NCBI RefSeq assembly: GCF_036077095.1
Contig: NZ_CP107960.1
Span: 6,448,001-6,512,000 of the forward strand
Length of the DNA: 64,000 nucleotides
Origin: Streptomyces sp. NBC_00376
GTDB lineage: Bacteria > Actinomycetota > Actinomycetes > Streptomycetales > Streptomycetaceae
Direction of reading: 5' to 3'
How positions within the stretch are numbered: the stretch's first letter is position 1; every line of letters begins with the position of its first letter. This document shows, in pieces, positions 17,255-26,928 of the stretch. The position numbers and the translations under genes are program-made. The notes beneath the pieces were generated by a model. That model did not search any database. It saw only the letters and a program-made list of their open reading frames with translations, and was not told the DNA's origin.

Positions 17255-17998
17255 TCAGTTGGGGTGGGTCGGGGCGCGGGTCAGATCCACTGCGGGCAGG
17301 GACGGGAGATGGCGGATGACGGCGGTCTCGGAGCGGAGCAGCGTCAGCTCCTCGCGCAGCCGGGTCGCGGTGTCGGGCGCCTGGAGCAGCCGTTGCCTGG
17401 TCGGGACGTCCAGTACGGCCGCCGCCGCGACCAGGTACGAGACGACGGAGGGGTCGTCGGGCAGGTCCGCGCCGGTCGTCAGCGACCGTTCGCTCGCCCC
17501 GGCCAGCCGCTTCTGGTAGCTGCGGAAGGCCCTCAGTACGCCCTCGGCGAGCGCCCCCGCCTCCTCGCCGGTCTCCTCGTCCAGCTCTTCGAGCTCGGCC
17601 GTCAGGAAGGGGCCGCTCGCCTCCACGGAGAGCAGCTTGACCCGGGTGGTGCCGGTGGCCAGGACCTCGAAGCTGCCGTCCGGCCGTTCCCGGATCTTCG
17701 CCGCGTCGGCGATGCAGCCGACCCGGTGGAAGGTCTGGACCGGGTCGGGGCCGAAGCCGTCCGCGGGGCCGCGCTCGGCGGGGACGTTCACCGCGTCCGG
17801 CATTCCGGCGCCCGTCGGGGCGGTCTCGCGGCCGTCGCGGATCGCTACCACGGCGAACCGGCGGGGTTCGTCCTCGTCGGTCTTCAGGAGCTCGCGCATC
17901 ATGGCGCGATAACGCTCCTCGAAGACGTTCAGCGGCAGCACGAGGCCGGGGAACAGCACCGCGTTCAGCGGGAACAGAGGCAGGCGAGCGGTGGTCAC
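17255..17998 (-). CDS. LON-domain (Lon substrate-binding) protein
   Basis: Stand-alone LON N-domain protein of 247 aa with no ATPase or Ser-Lys protease part. It starts LPLFPLNAVLFPGLVLPLNVFEERY, the signature of the family, and continues through FHRVGCIADAAKI and a helical C-terminal half. Such proteins may select or deliver substrates to proteases, but no partner is visible. The GTG at 17998 begins 5 bp downstream of the previous gene's stop (18004), so the two are co-transcribed and perhaps translationally coupled. Absence of a Shine-Dalgarno at this GTG supports coupling. Confidence 0.85.
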   Translation of the reverse strand: MTTARLPLFPLNAVLFPGLVLPLNVFEERYRAMMRELLKTDEDEPRRFAVVAIRDGRETAPTGAGMPDAVNVPAERGPADGFGPDPVQTFHRVGCIADAAKIRERPDGSFEVLATGTTRVKLLSVEASGPFLTAELEELDEETGEEAGALAEGVLRAFRSYQKRLAGASERSLTTGADLPDDPSVVSYLVAAAAVLDVPTRQRLLQAPDTATRLREELTLLRSETAVIRHLPSLPAVDLTRAPTHPN

Positions 17999-18003
17999 AA
18001 CGG

Positions 18004-19041
18004 TCAAGCGTAATGGCCGCGGGCCCGGCCCCGGTCGGCCCGTCCCGGGATCGCTGCCGCGCAGGCCGCCCGGAGCCGTGTCTCGTCCCGCGCCTCCAGG
18101 AACCGGCCGAGCGGATCGTCGGAGACCGACGACCACGGGAACGACGCCGCATGGGGTCCGATCTGCCGGAACTGTTCCAGGGCCTCGTCCCAGCGCCCCC
18201 GGCCGACCAGCACGAACGCCAGCAGGTTGCGGACCTCGGCGGGCCACGGGTCGCCCGGCTCGAACGAGGCGGACAGCTCGATGGCCAGATCGGCCGCCGC
18301 GTCGATCCGCTCCTCCTGCACCGAGGTGGTCCGGGCGCCGGGCCCCTCGATCAGCAGGGCGAAGGCGGCCCGCAGCGGCAGCGCCTGCACCAGCGAACTG
18401 GGCAGCGAGTCCTCGGCGGCCCGCTCGGCGAAGTCGAAGCACTCGCGGTGCGAGCCGTACCAGGCCGCGGAGAGGTACCGCAGCGCCGCGACATGGCAGC
18501 CGTAGTGGTGCGAGGAGCGCCGGATCGCCTGCCCCCACAGCGCCTCGAACATGGTGTGCGTGGCGTGGGTGCCGCGGGCGTGGTCGAGCGCCAGGCGCCA
18601 GGGCACCGGGTCGCGCGGATCGCTCTCGGCCGCCGCCGAGATCAGCGGCCCCACCTCGCGCAGCTGCTCGGCGCGGGCGGGCGACTCCCAGGCCCGGCGG
18701 ACCGCCAGCTCGGCCTTGACGAGCAGCGCGTCCGGGTCGTGCGGGGAGGCGGCGAGCCAGTCGGTCAGCCAGCCGTCGCGGTTGCGGGCGAAGGTGACGA
18801 GCCGGCCGAGGTAGCGGTCGCGGTTCTCCCACTCGGCGCCGTCCCGGGTGGTGGCGAGGAGCTTCGCGGCCGGTCCGTACTCCCCGAGGGCGGCGGCGAC
18901 GAGTGCCGGGGAGAGCCGCTCGTCGGGGGCGTCGAGCAGCACCTCGTCGTCCGCGGGCAGTCCGGCGGGCCCCTGCGAAGGGAGCCGGACCGCGCGCGCG
19001 GCGCGGAGCAGAGCACGAAGGATTGGCATGGTGCAGACCAT
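18004..19041 (-). CDS. Conserved helical protein of unknown function
   Basis: Cytoplasmic protein of 345 aa, almost entirely helical and rich in Ala, Arg and Leu. Recurring helix pairs (WLTDWLAASPHDPDALLVKAEL; RGRWDEALEQFRQIG) suggest TPR-like repeats, so a protein-binding scaffold is possible. I recognise no catalytic motif. Two starts are in frame: ATG 19041, with AGGG 7 nt upstream, and ATG 19029 (MPILRALLRAAR) without one; 19041 is given. It is the first gene of a two-gene unit with the LON-domain protein. Confidence 0.72.
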   Translation of the reverse strand: MVCTMPILRALLRAARAVRLPSQGPAGLPADDEVLLDAPDERLSPALVAAALGEYGPAAKLLATTRDGAEWENRDRYLGRLVTFARNRDGWLTDWLAASPHDPDALLVKAELAVRRAWESPARAEQLREVGPLISAAAESDPRDPVPWRLALDHARGTHATHTMFEALWGQAIRRSSHHYGCHVAALRYLSAAWYGSHRECFDFAERAAEDSLPSSLVQALPLRAAFALLIEGPGARTTSVQEERIDAAADLAIELSASFEPGDPWPAEVRNLLAFVLVGRGRWDEALEQFRQIGPHAASFPWSSVSDDPLGRFLEARDETRLRAACAAAIPGRADRGRARGHYA

Positions 19042-19250
19042 TGAAAAGCCCTGGTCGGGGCGGCGCCAGAGGCTCGCTGTGAAGCTTTGGTGCCGAGTGA
19101 ATGGGTTGTACCGGACCGAGTCAAGAAGAAGTAAAGGAAAGTCCGGAATCTGGCTTGTTCCCGCTGGTCCGGCCAATGGTGTGCGGTACTTCGGACGCAG
19201 CTCGGGCGCCCGTTCGACCGCGGTCCGCAGGCGCCGGACGGCCGCTCGGC

Positions 19251-19284
19251 ACGACGGGCCGCGAGCGGCCGGGCGGCCCGTCGT
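19251..19284 (-). terminator. Terminator after the beta-helix membrane protein gene
   Basis: A perfect 12 bp stem, ACGACGGGCCGC with GCGGCCCGTCGT, and a 10 nt loop lie 25 nt beyond the minus-strand stop at 19309. It separates that gene from the promoter of the 18004-19041 gene. Confidence 0.78.
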
Positions 19285-19308
19285 CCGGCCGGTGGTGGCC
19301 GGATCCCG

Positions 19309-20910
19309 TCAGCCCCGCCGCAGCAGCCGTGAGGCGCCCGCCGCCACGGTCGTGGCCAGTATCCAGCCCAGCAGTACGAGCACGGCCGCCGCCCACTGCC
19401 AGCCGTCCTCCATCCGCCAGTAGCCGTCCTGGCCCAGATTGATCACCGGGATCAGCAGATCCAGCGCGTACAGCGCCGGGTTCCACTGCGGATGCTCGTC
19501 CTGCTTGATCGCCGCCGGGACGTGCCGGGAGAAGGCCATCGCCCCCGCCGCCCACAGCAACGCCATCCACAGCGCGGCCCGCCCCGGCCGGTAGCCGTAC
19601 GCCACCGTCCAGTCCTGGAGGTAGCCCCAGAGCTTCCCGGCGAGCGGCAGCGTCTCGCGCCGCCGCCGCTGCTTGGCCAGCAGCACCTCCCGGGCGTCCG
19701 CGTCCTCCCCGCAGTTGCGCAGCACCGTCGCGAGCCGCTCGTACGGCTCGGGGACGTACTCCGGGGTCGCCGCCGCCACCCACTCCAGGCGCCGGGAGAG
19801 CGGGAAGTGCCCGTACGGGACGAGGTTCTCGTACACGAAACCGCCCATCGCCAGCCCGCCGGGACCCGGCCAGCTGGTCGACACGTCGATCAGCGTGACG
19901 ACCTTCGCGCCGTTCAGCACGACCCGGCCCTCCTCCGGCCGTTCCGCGTTGAACCGCAGCTCCGGGGTGACGATCCGGCGCAGCGACAGCTCCTCGTGCC
20001 GGGCCAGCACGAACCGCGCCTTGTGCAGATCGACCGCGTCACCGAACCGCCCGTCGTCCAGGCGCACCCCGCCGCGGCACTCGAAGCCCTGCGCACGGGT
20101 GCCGTTCGCCGGCGTCGACGCCATGACGATGCCGTACGGGGGAGTGGTGCCCTGGATGCCGGTGTCGACGCTCACCCACGCCTCGCTCATGTACAGCGTC
20201 CGCTCCACGGTCAGCTGAGGCGCGTTCAGCGCGCGCCGCCCCTCCCTGCCGCGCAGCCGGCTGCCGCGCAGGCTCAGCGAACCGCCGACCTTCGCCCCGC
20301 GCAGACTCAGCTCGCCGCGCGCCTCGATCAGCTCCGCCTGGAGGTCCTGGGCGACCGCCAGCCCGTCACCGGCCAGCGCCCGCCCGCCCCGGTCCGGGCC
20401 GATCTCGATCTGGTTGATCAGCAGATCGGTGCCGATCTGGGCGTCGGTGAGCCGGATCCCGCGCGGGATCCGGCAGCGCGGCAGATGCAGATCGCCCTCG
20501 GTGCGCAGCCGGGCCGCCTCCAGCCGCGGCATCGCGCAGCCGACGATCCGCAACGTCGTGAAGTGGCACTCCGGCAGCACCACCTCGTTCTCGAAGCGAC
20601 AGCCGGTCATCTCGACGTACGGCGCGACGCGCCCGCCCGCGAGATCGAGTGTGCCGGTGATCCGGACGCCCCGGAGCTTCAGCGCGGCCACCCGTCCCGG
20701 CCGTGGCGGCGGCCCGGACAGCAGCAGCCGGGCGACGACGCGCCCGTCCACACTGCGCTCCGGTCCCCAGACACGCGGTGCGAACGGATCGTCGCGCGCG
20801 GGATCGCGGGCGCGCAGATCGTAGGTGCTGCCGTTCCGGAAGGCCTGCCACATGCCCAGCTCGGCCGCGCTCAGACCGTCCGGAAAATCGCCGTCGTGCG
20901 GTTCGGTCAC
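19309..20910 (-). CDS. Membrane-anchored protein with a predicted right-handed beta-helix
   Basis: Protein of 533 aa. Residues about 55-360 contain many short repeats with aliphatic and polar positions in register (LKLRGVRITGTLDLAGGRV, LRGAKVGGSLSLRGSRLRG, LNGAKVVTLIDV). This is the rhythm of pentapeptide-like or polymeric beta-helices. A basic linker (about 425-440) leads to two hydrophobic segments near 455-475 and 508-530, so the helix is probably cytoplasmic with a C-terminal anchor. I know no function. The GTG at 20910 is chosen because AAGGGG lies 5 nt upstream; the frame is open to 20991 but reads into the hisD promoter region. Divergent from hisD. Confidence 0.72.
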   Translation of the reverse strand: MTEPHDGDFPDGLSAAELGMWQAFRNGSTYDLRARDPARDDPFAPRVWGPERSVDGRVVARLLLSGPPPRPGRVAALKLRGVRITGTLDLAGGRVAPYVEMTGCRFENEVVLPECHFTTLRIVGCAMPRLEAARLRTEGDLHLPRCRIPRGIRLTDAQIGTDLLINQIEIGPDRGGRALAGDGLAVAQDLQAELIEARGELSLRGAKVGGSLSLRGSRLRGREGRRALNAPQLTVERTLYMSEAWVSVDTGIQGTTPPYGIVMASTPANGTRAQGFECRGGVRLDDGRFGDAVDLHKARFVLARHEELSLRRIVTPELRFNAERPEEGRVVLNGAKVVTLIDVSTSWPGPGGLAMGGFVYENLVPYGHFPLSRRLEWVAAATPEYVPEPYERLATVLRNCGEDADAREVLLAKQRRRRETLPLAGKLWGYLQDWTVAYGYRPGRAALWMALLWAAGAMAFSRHVPAAIKQDEHPQWNPALYALDLLIPVINLGQDGYWRMEDGWQWAAAVLVLLGWILATTVAAGASRLLRRG

Positions 20911-21048
20911 GGGTGCCCCTTCCGCTCGGAGCTGTTCTTCCCTCTGGGTGACGACGTGAACGCTTTTTGTCAGCAGTGACGTCCGGGACATGTATCAGCC
21001 AGTGATACGGGCGACCGGACGCCGGAGCCGGTCTGCGAGAATTGCGGT

Positions 21049-22371
21049 GTGATCTCTCGAATCGATCTGCGCGGCGATGCCCTCCCCGAGGGTGGAGCCC
21101 TGCGCGACCTGCTGCCCCGTGCCGAGTTCGACGTGGAAGCCGCCCTGGAGACGGTGCGGCCCATCTGCGAGGACGTACGCCATCGTGGCTCCGCGGCAGT
21201 GATCGAGTGGGGGGAGAAATTCGACGGCGTACGGCTCGACTCGATCCGGGTCCCGGCCGAGGCGATCGCCTCGGCCGTCGAGCGGCTCGACCCGGCCGTG
21301 CGGGCCGCCCTGGAGGAGTCGATCCGCCGCGCCCGCCTCGTCCACCGCGAGCAGCGCCGCACCACGCACACCACCCAGGTCGTCCCCGGCGGCACCGTCA
21401 CCGAGAAGTGGGTGCCGGTCGAGCGCGTCGGGCTGTACGTGCCGGGCGGCCGCTCCGTGTACCCGTCGTCCGTGGTCATGAACGTCGTACCGGCCCAGGA
21501 GGCGGGCGTCGAGGGCATCGCCGTCGCCTCCCCGCCGCAGAAGGACTTCGACGGCCTGCCGCACCCCACGATCCTCGCCGCCTGCGCCCTGCTCGGCATC
21601 GACGAGGTGTACGCGGCGGGCGGCGCCCAGGCCATCGCGATGTTCGCGTACGGAACGGCCGAATGTCTTCCGGTGAACCTCGTCACCGGCCCCGGCAACA
21701 TCTACGTCGCCGCCGCCAAGCGCCTCCTCAAGGGCCGCATCGGCATCGACGCGGAGGCGGGCCCCACCGAGATCGCGATCCTCGCCGACTCCACCGCAGA
21801 CCCGGTGCACGTCGCCGCCGACCTGATCAGCCAGGCCGAGCACGACCCGATGGCCGCCGCCGTCCTGGTCACCGACTCCGAGGAGCTGGCCGCGGCCACC
21901 GAGGCCGAGCTGAAGCCCCAGATCGCCGCGACCAAGCACGTCACCGACCGGATCGAGCCCGCGCTGGCCGGCCGCCAGTCCGCGATCGTCCTGGTCAACG
22001 ACCTGGAGGACGGCCTCAAGGTCGTCGACGCGTACGCCGCCGAGCACCTGGAGATCCAGACCGCAGACGCCGCCGCACTCGCCGACCGGGTCCGCAACGC
22101 CGGCGCGATCTTCGTCGGTCCCTGGTCCCCGGTCTCGCTCGGCGACTACTGCGCCGGCTCCAACCACGTCCTGCCCACCGGCGGCTGCGCCTGCCACTCC
22201 TCGGGCCTCTCCGTGCAGTCCTTCCTGCGCGGCATCCACATCGTCGACTACACGCGCGACGCGCTCGCCGAGGTCACCCACCACGTCGTGACCCTCGCCG
22301 AGGCGGAGGACCTCCCCGCCCACGGCGCCGCGCTCAAGGCCAGGTTCGGCTGGAAGGTCCCGCAGCAGTGA
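21049..22371 (+). CDS. hisD: Histidinol dehydrogenase
   Basis: Catalyses the last two steps of histidine synthesis, L-histidinol to L-histidine with two NAD+. The 440 aa length is standard. Characteristic stretches include [16 protein letters not shown] near 131, [12 protein letters not shown] near 195, and the zinc/substrate region [12 protein letters not shown] near 260. First gene of the his operon. The GTG at 21049 is preceded by GAGAAT with 6 nt between and no Shine-Dalgarno, so the operon is probably leaderless at its 5' end. The stop overlaps the hisC start as GTGA. Confidence 0.97.
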   Translation: MISRIDLRGDALPEGGALRDLLPRAEFDVEAALETVRPICEDVRHRGSAAVIEWGEKFDGVRLDSIRVPAEAIASAVERLDPAVRAALEESIRRARLVHREQRRTTHTTQVVPGGTVTEKWVPVERVGLYVPGGRSVYPSSVVMNVVPAQEAGVEGIAVASPPQKDFDGLPHPTILAACALLGIDEVYAAGGAQAIAMFAYGTAECLPVNLVTGPGNIYVAAAKRLLKGRIGIDAEAGPTEIAILADSTADPVHVAADLISQAEHDPMAAAVLVTDSEELAAATEAELKPQIAATKHVTDRIEPALAGRQSAIVLVNDLEDGLKVVDAYAAEHLEIQTADAAALADRVRNAGAIFVGPWSPVSLGDYCAGSNHVLPTGGCACHSSGLSVQSFLRGIHIVDYTRDALAEVTHHVVTLAEAEDLPAHGAALKARFGWKVPQQ

Positions 22372-23495
22372 CGAACGGCAACACCCCCCGCACCCGCATC
22401 GACGACCTCCCGATCCGGGACGAACTGCGCGGCAAGTCCCCCTACGGGGCGCCGCAGCTCGACGTGCCCGTGCGGCTGAACACCAACGAGAACCCCTACC
22501 CGCTGCCCGAGGCGCTCGTCGACCGGATCGCCGAGCGGGTCCGCGAGGCCGCCCGCGACCTCAACCGCTACCCCGACCGGGACGCCGTCGAGCTCCGTAC
22601 CGAACTGGCCCGCTACCTCACCCGCACCGCCGGGCACGAGGTCTCCCTCGCCAACGTCTGGGCGGCCAACGGCTCCAACGAGGTGCTCCAGCAGCTCCTC
22701 CAGACCTTCGGCGGCCCCGGCCGCACCGCGATCGGCTTCGAGCCCTCGTACTCCATGCACGCCCTCATCGCCCGCGGCACCGGCACCGGCTGGATCTCCG
22801 GACCGCGCAACGAGGACTTCACCATCGACGTCGAGGCCGCCCGCGAGGCCATCGCCGAGCACCGCCCCGACGTCGTCTTCATCACCTCGCCCAACAACCC
22901 CACCGGCACCGCCGTCGACGCGGAGACCGTGCTCGCGCTGTACGACGCCGCCCAGGCGGCCGGGCCGTCGATGGTCGTGGTCGACGAGGCGTACGGCGAG
23001 TTCAGCCACCATGCCTCGCTGCTCCCGCTGATCGAGGGCCGGCCGAACATGGTCCTCTCGCGCACCATGTCGAAGGCGTTCGGTGCCGCCGGGCTGCGCC
23101 TGGGCTACCTCGCCGCCGACCCGGCCGTGGTCGACGCGGTCCAGCTGGTGCGGCTGCCGTACCACCTGTCCTCCGTCACCCAGGCCACCGCGCTCGCCGC
23201 CCTGGAGCACACCGATACGCTGCTCGGATACGTCGCGCAGCTCAAGGACGAACGCGACCGGATCGTCACCGAGCTGCGCGCCCTCGGCTACGACGTCACC
23301 GACTCGGACGCCAACTTCGTCCAGTTCGGCCGCTTCGCCGACAGCCACACCGCCTGGCAGCGGATCCTCGACCGGGGCGTCCTGGTCCGGGACAACGGCG
23401 TACCGGGATGGCTGCGGGTCTCCGCTGGCACCCCGGCAGAGAACGACGCGTTCCTCGATGCGGTACGCGAACTGAAGAAGGAGCACGACGCATGA
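22368..23495 (+). CDS. hisC: Histidinol-phosphate aminotransferase
   Basis: PLP enzyme of 375 aa converting imidazole acetol phosphate and glutamate to histidinol phosphate. Substrate-binding [10 protein letters not shown] is near 43, the conserved SPNNPTG segment near 172, and the PLP Lys in [17 protein letters not shown] near 230. Starts on the GTG within the hisD stop (4 nt overlap) and ends overlapping hisB as ATGA. In actinobacteria some HisC-like enzymes also act on aromatic amino acids, but operon position settles the main role. Confidence 0.96.
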   Translation: MTNGNTPRTRIDDLPIRDELRGKSPYGAPQLDVPVRLNTNENPYPLPEALVDRIAERVREAARDLNRYPDRDAVELRTELARYLTRTAGHEVSLANVWAANGSNEVLQQLLQTFGGPGRTAIGFEPSYSMHALIARGTGTGWISGPRNEDFTIDVEAAREAIAEHRPDVVFITSPNNPTGTAVDAETVLALYDAAQAAGPSMVVVDEAYGEFSHHASLLPLIEGRPNMVLSRTMSKAFGAAGLRLGYLAADPAVVDAVQLVRLPYHLSSVTQATALAALEHTDTLLGYVAQLKDERDRIVTELRALGYDVTDSDANFVQFGRFADSHTAWQRILDRGVLVRDNGVPGWLRVSAGTPAENDAFLDAVRELKKEHDA

Positions 23496-24094
23496 CTCGC
23501 GCGGCCCGCGTAGGAAGAGTCGAACGCACCACCAAGGAAACCTCGGTACTCGTCGAGATCGACCTCGACGGCACCGGCAAGGTCGATGTGTCGACCGGGG
23601 TCGGTTTCTACGACCACATGCTCGACCAGCTCGGCAGGCACGGCCTCTTCGACCTCACGGTCAAGACCGACGGCGACCTGCACATCGACTCGCACCACAC
23701 CATCGAGGACACCGCCCTCGCCCTCGGCGCCGCGTTCAAGCAGGCGCTCGGCGACAAGGTCGGCATCTACCGCTTCGGCAACTGCACCGTCCCGCTGGAC
23801 GAGTCGCTCGCCCAGGTCACCGTCGACCTGTCCGGCCGCCCCTACCTGGTGCACACCGAGCCGGAGAACATGGCGCCGATGATCGGCGAGTACGACACGA
23901 CGATGACCCGGCACATCCTGGAGTCCTTCGTCGCGCAGGCGCAGATCGCCCTGCACGTCCACGTGCCGTACGGGCGCAACGCCCACCACATCGTCGAGTG
24001 CCAGTTCAAGGCGCTCGCCCGCGCCCTGCGCTACGCCAGCGAACACGACCCGCGCGCCGCCGGGATACTCCCCTCCACGAAGGGCGCGCTGTGA
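23492..24094 (+). CDS. hisB: Imidazoleglycerol-phosphate dehydratase
   Basis: Mn-dependent dehydratase of 200 aa, the monofunctional actinobacterial type without the phosphatase domain of enteric HisB. Metal-binding motifs are [16 protein letters not shown] near 35, [14 protein letters not shown] near 66 and the later [20 protein letters not shown] near 153. ATGA overlap with hisC; its stop overlaps the GTG of the 55-residue membrane protein gene. A histidinol-phosphatase gene (hisN) is not in this window. Confidence 0.96.
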   Translation: MTRAARVGRVERTTKETSVLVEIDLDGTGKVDVSTGVGFYDHMLDQLGRHGLFDLTVKTDGDLHIDSHHTIEDTALALGAAFKQALGDKVGIYRFGNCTVPLDESLAQVTVDLSGRPYLVHTEPENMAPMIGEYDTTMTRHILESFVAQAQIALHVHVPYGRNAHHIVECQFKALARALRYASEHDPRAAGILPSTKGAL

Positions 24095-24258
24095 CCGGCC
24101 TCAACACCATCCTGATCGTCGTCGGCCTCTTCCTGGCCGGCGGCGTCTACTCCTTCGCGAAGCAGGGCATGCCCAAGGGCGTCATCGTCCTGCTCTCGCT
24201 CGCCTCCGTGATGTGCCTGGTGGCAGGCATTCTGCGGATCCAGGGACTCTGGGACTGA
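24091..24258 (+). CDS. Small membrane protein embedded in the his operon (55 aa)
   Basis: Reading frame of 56 codons starting on the GTG that overlaps the hisB stop and ending 11 bp before hisH. It encodes two hydrophobic helices (about 5-22 and 28-48) separated by a short basic turn (AKQGMPKG). The stop/start overlap and lack of any other coding frame here make it a real gene. The hisB-hisH position is one where I recall similar small proteins in other Streptomyces. Function unknown. It does not resemble a histidine transporter; a membrane anchor or regulatory peptide is possible. Confidence 0.78.
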   Translation: MTGLNTILIVVGLFLAGGVYSFAKQGMPKGVIVLLSLASVMCLVAGILRIQGLWD

Positions 24259-24269
24259 GGGAACGAGCT

Positions 24270-24911
24270 GTGAGCGACAACAAGAAGGTCGTCGTCTTCG
24301 ACTACGGCTTCGGCAACGTCCGTTCCGCCGAGCGGGCCCTGGCCCATGTCGGCGCGGACGTCGAGATCACCCGCGACTTCGACAAGGCGATGAACGCCGA
24401 CGGGCTGCTGGTGCCCGGCGTCGGCGCGTTCTCCGCCTGCATGGAGGGGCTGAAGAAGGCCCGCGGTGAATGGATCATCGGCCGCAGGCTCTCCGGCGGC
24501 CGCCCCGTCATGGGCATCTGCGTCGGAATGCAGATCCTCTTCGAGCGCGGCATCGAGCACGGTGTGGAGACGGAGGGCCTGGACGAATGGCCCGGCACCG
24601 TCGCCCCGCTGAAGGCCCCCGTCGTCCCGCACATGGGCTGGAACACCGTGCGGGCCCCCGAGGACTCCCAGCTCTTCGCCGGTCTCGACGCCGAGGCCCG
24701 GTTCTACTTCGTGCACTCCTACGCGGTGCACGACTGGAGCCTGGAAGTCACCAACCCCAAGATCCGCGCCCCCCGGGTCACCTGGGCCACCCACGGCGAG
24801 CCGTTCGTCGCCGCCGTGGAGAACGGCGCCCTGTGGGCCACCCAGTTCCACCCCGAGAAGTCCGGCGATGCCGGCGCCCAGCTGCTGACCAACTGGATCG
24901 AGACACTCTGA
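24270..24911 (+). CDS. hisH: Imidazole glycerol phosphate synthase, glutamine amidotransferase subunit
   Basis: Glutaminase subunit of 213 aa that feeds ammonia to HisF. Class I amidotransferase triad: nucleophile Cys in GICVGMQ near 87, and His and Glu in QFHPEKS near 193-197. The GTG at 24270 has GAGGGA about 7 nt upstream. The stop TGA shares its A with the priA ATG, a 1 nt overlap. The partner hisF lies two genes downstream. Confidence 0.96.
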   Translation: MSDNKKVVVFDYGFGNVRSAERALAHVGADVEITRDFDKAMNADGLLVPGVGAFSACMEGLKKARGEWIIGRRLSGGRPVMGICVGMQILFERGIEHGVETEGLDEWPGTVAPLKAPVVPHMGWNTVRAPEDSQLFAGLDAEARFYFVHSYAVHDWSLEVTNPKIRAPRVTWATHGEPFVAAVENGALWATQFHPEKSGDAGAQLLTNWIETL

Positions 24912-25636
24912 TGCCGAAGCTTGAACTGCTCCCCGCCGTCGATGTCCGCGACGGCCAGGCCGTCCGCCTCGTCCATGGCGAGTCCGGCTCCGAGACCTCC
25001 TACGGTTCCCCGCTGGAGGCCGCCCTCGCCTGGCAGCGCGCCGGGGCCGAGTGGCTGCACCTGGTCGACCTGGACGCCGCGTTCGGCACCGGGGACAACC
25101 GGGCGCTGATCGCCGAGGTGGCCGGTGCCATGGACATCAAGGTCGAGCTCTCCGGCGGCATCCGCGACGACGCCTCGCTCGCCGCCGCCCTCGCCACCGG
25201 CTGCCGCCGGGTCAACCTCGGCACCGCCGCCCTGGAGACCCCGGAATGGGTCGCCAAGGTCATCGCCGAGCACGGCGACCAGATCGCCGTCGGCCTCGAC
25301 GTCCGCGGCACCACGCTGCGCGGCCGCGGCTGGACCCGCGACGGCGGCGACCTCTACGAGACGCTCGCCCGCCTCGACTCCGAGGGCTGCGCCCGCTACG
25401 TCGTCACCGACATCGCCAAGGACGGCACGCTCCAGGGCCCCAACCTGGAGCTCCTGAAGAACGTCTGCGCCGCCACCGACAAGCCCGTCGTCGCCTCCGG
25501 CGGCGTCTCCTCGCTGGACGACCTGCGGGCCATCGCCTCGCTCGTCCCGGACGGCGTCGAGGGCGCGATCGTCGGCAAGGCGCTGTACGCGAAGGCGTTC
25601 ACCCTCGAAGAAGCGCTGCAGGTGGTCTCCGGATGA
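24911..25636 (+). CDS. priA: Bifunctional HisA/TrpF isomerase PriA
   Basis: (beta/alpha)8 isomerase of 241 aa. In most actinobacteria it isomerises both ProFAR (histidine path) and phosphoribosyl anthranilate (tryptophan path). Residues matching those described for mycobacterial PriA are present: D11 and R19 in [12 protein letters not shown]141 and R143 in GRGWTRDGG, and D171 in IAKDGT. No trpF accompanies trpC, trpB and trpA further on, which supports the dual role. Its stop overlaps the next gene as ATGA. Confidence 0.94.
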   Translation: MPKLELLPAVDVRDGQAVRLVHGESGSETSYGSPLEAALAWQRAGAEWLHLVDLDAAFGTGDNRALIAEVAGAMDIKVELSGGIRDDASLAAALATGCRRVNLGTAALETPEWVAKVIAEHGDQIAVGLDVRGTTLRGRGWTRDGGDLYETLARLDSEGCARYVVTDIAKDGTLQGPNLELLKNVCAATDKPVVASGGVSSLDDLRAIASLVPDGVEGAIVGKALYAKAFTLEEALQVVSG

Positions 25637-26031
25637 GCGACACCGTCAACCGCGTCTCCTCCGGCGGCCCGTGGGAGGACAAGTTCGGTTACTCCCGCGC
25701 GGTGGAGCTGCCGAACGGCCTCGTCCTGGTCGCCGGCTGCACCTCGGTGGAGAACGGCCAGATCTCCGCGGGCGGCCCGTACGAGCAGGCCGTCACCGCC
25801 TTCAGGGTCGCCTTCGACGCGCTGAAGCAGTTCGGCCTGGGCCGCGAGGACGTCGTCCGCACCCGGATGTACATCACGCACGCCCGGGACGTGGACGAGG
25901 TCGGCCGCGCCCACAAGGAGCTCTTCGACGACGTGCGCCCCGCCGCCTCGATGCTCATCGTGTCCGGTTTCGTGGACCCGAGCCTGGTCGTCGAGGTCGA
26001 GGTCGAGGCCTACCGGGCAGGTGCGCGATGA
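25633..26031 (+). CDS. Rid-family (YjgF/UK114) protein lacking the RidA catalytic Arg
   Basis: Protein of 132 aa with the Rid trimer fold. Landmarks are [14 protein letters not shown] near 31, [22 protein letters not shown] near 47 and [17 protein letters not shown] near 74. RidA deaminases use an Arg in the PARSC segment; here the aligned segment is R102-P-A-A-S-M, with Ala at 105. Canonical 2-aminoacrylate deaminase activity is therefore not expected. Overlaps priA and hisF by 4 nt on each side, so it is an integral member of the his operon and may act on an unstable intermediate or as a structural partner. Confidence 0.88.
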   Translation: MSDTVNRVSSGGPWEDKFGYSRAVELPNGLVLVAGCTSVENGQISAGGPYEQAVTAFRVAFDALKQFGLGREDVVRTRMYITHARDVDEVGRAHKELFDDVRPAASMLIVSGFVDPSLVVEVEVEAYRAGAR

Positions 26032-26783
26032 GCCTCGCGGTACGCGTCATCCCCTGCCTGGACGTCGACAACGGCCGGGTCGTCAAGGGCGTCAACTTTC
26101 AGAACCTGCGCGACGCGGGCGACCCCGTCGAGATGGCGAAGCTGTACGACGCCGAGGGCGCCGACGAGCTGACCTTCCTGGACATCACCGCCTCCAGCGG
26201 CGACCGGGAGACCACCTACGACGTGGTGCGCCGCACCGCCGAGCAGGTCTTCATCCCGCTCACGGTCGGCGGCGGCGTCCGCACCGCCGACGACGTCGAC
26301 AAGCTGCTGCGGGCCGGTGCGGACAAGGTCGGCGTCAACACCGCCGCCATCGCCCGCCCCGACCTCATCCGGGAGATCGCCGAGCGCTTCGGCCGCCAGG
26401 TCCTGGTGCTCTCCGTGGACGCCCGGCGCACCCCCGCCGGCACCTTCGAGGTCACCACGCACGGCGGCCGCAAGGGCACCGGCATCGACGCCGTCGAATG
26501 GGCGCACCGCGCCGCCGAGCTGGGCGCGGGCGAGATCCTGCTCAACTCGATGGACGCGGACGGCACCAAGGACGGCTACGACACCGAGATGATCACGGCG
26601 GTACGGAAGCACGTGACCGTCCCCGTCATCGCCTCCGGCGGTGCCGGCCGGCTCGCGGACTTCGCACCCGCCATCGAGGCGGGCGCCGACGCGGTGCTCG
26701 CCGCCTCCGTCTTCCACTTCGGCGATCTGCGGATCTCCGAGGTCAAGGACGCGCTCAGGGAGGCCGGGCACCCGGTCCGCTGA
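26028..26783 (+). CDS. hisF: Imidazole glycerol phosphate synthase, cyclase subunit
   Basis: Cyclase subunit of 251 aa forming IGP and AICAR from PRFAR and ammonia supplied by HisH. Catalytic Asp residues fall in [14 protein letters not shown] (D11) and [15 protein letters not shown] (near 130). GGGVRTADD and [11 protein letters not shown] are the phosphate-binding turns. Last gene of the operon; a strong terminator follows at 26805. hisI is separated and sits with trpE. Confidence 0.96.
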   Translation: MSLAVRVIPCLDVDNGRVVKGVNFQNLRDAGDPVEMAKLYDAEGADELTFLDITASSGDRETTYDVVRRTAEQVFIPLTVGGGVRTADDVDKLLRAGADKVGVNTAAIARPDLIREIAERFGRQVLVLSVDARRTPAGTFEVTTHGGRKGTGIDAVEWAHRAAELGAGEILLNSMDADGTKDGYDTEMITAVRKHVTVPVIASGGAGRLADFAPAIEAGADAVLAASVFHFGDLRISEVKDALREAGHPVR

Positions 26784-26804
26784 CCCGCAGCACTCACCGA
26801 GCCC

Positions 26805-26844
26805 GACGCCGGGCGGAGCCGAGGAACCGGCCCCGCCCGGCGTC
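26805..26844 (+). terminator. his operon terminator
   Basis: A 12 bp perfect stem, GACGCCGGGCGG with CCGCCCGGCGTC, can extend outward with GAGCC/GGCTC across one mismatch. It lies 21 nt after the hisF stop. Confidence 0.85.
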
Positions 26845-26879
26845 TGGCTCTTCCACCGTCCACGATTCCGCAGCTTTTA

Positions 26880-26901
26880 TTGCGCAATTAATATTGCGCA
26901 A
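26880..26901. promoter_or_regulatory. Paired TTGCGCAA operator upstream of the ArsR-type gene
   Basis: The palindrome TTGCGCAA occurs at 26880-26887 and 26894-26901, 14 bp apart start to start. The TTAATA between gives an AT-rich island in very GC-rich DNA. The right copy ends 27 bp before the regulator's ATG, an autoregulatory arrangement typical of ArsR-type repressors. Confidence 0.6.
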
Positions 26902-26928
26902 GTTTTCTTTTCCATCTACGGTCGGGGC

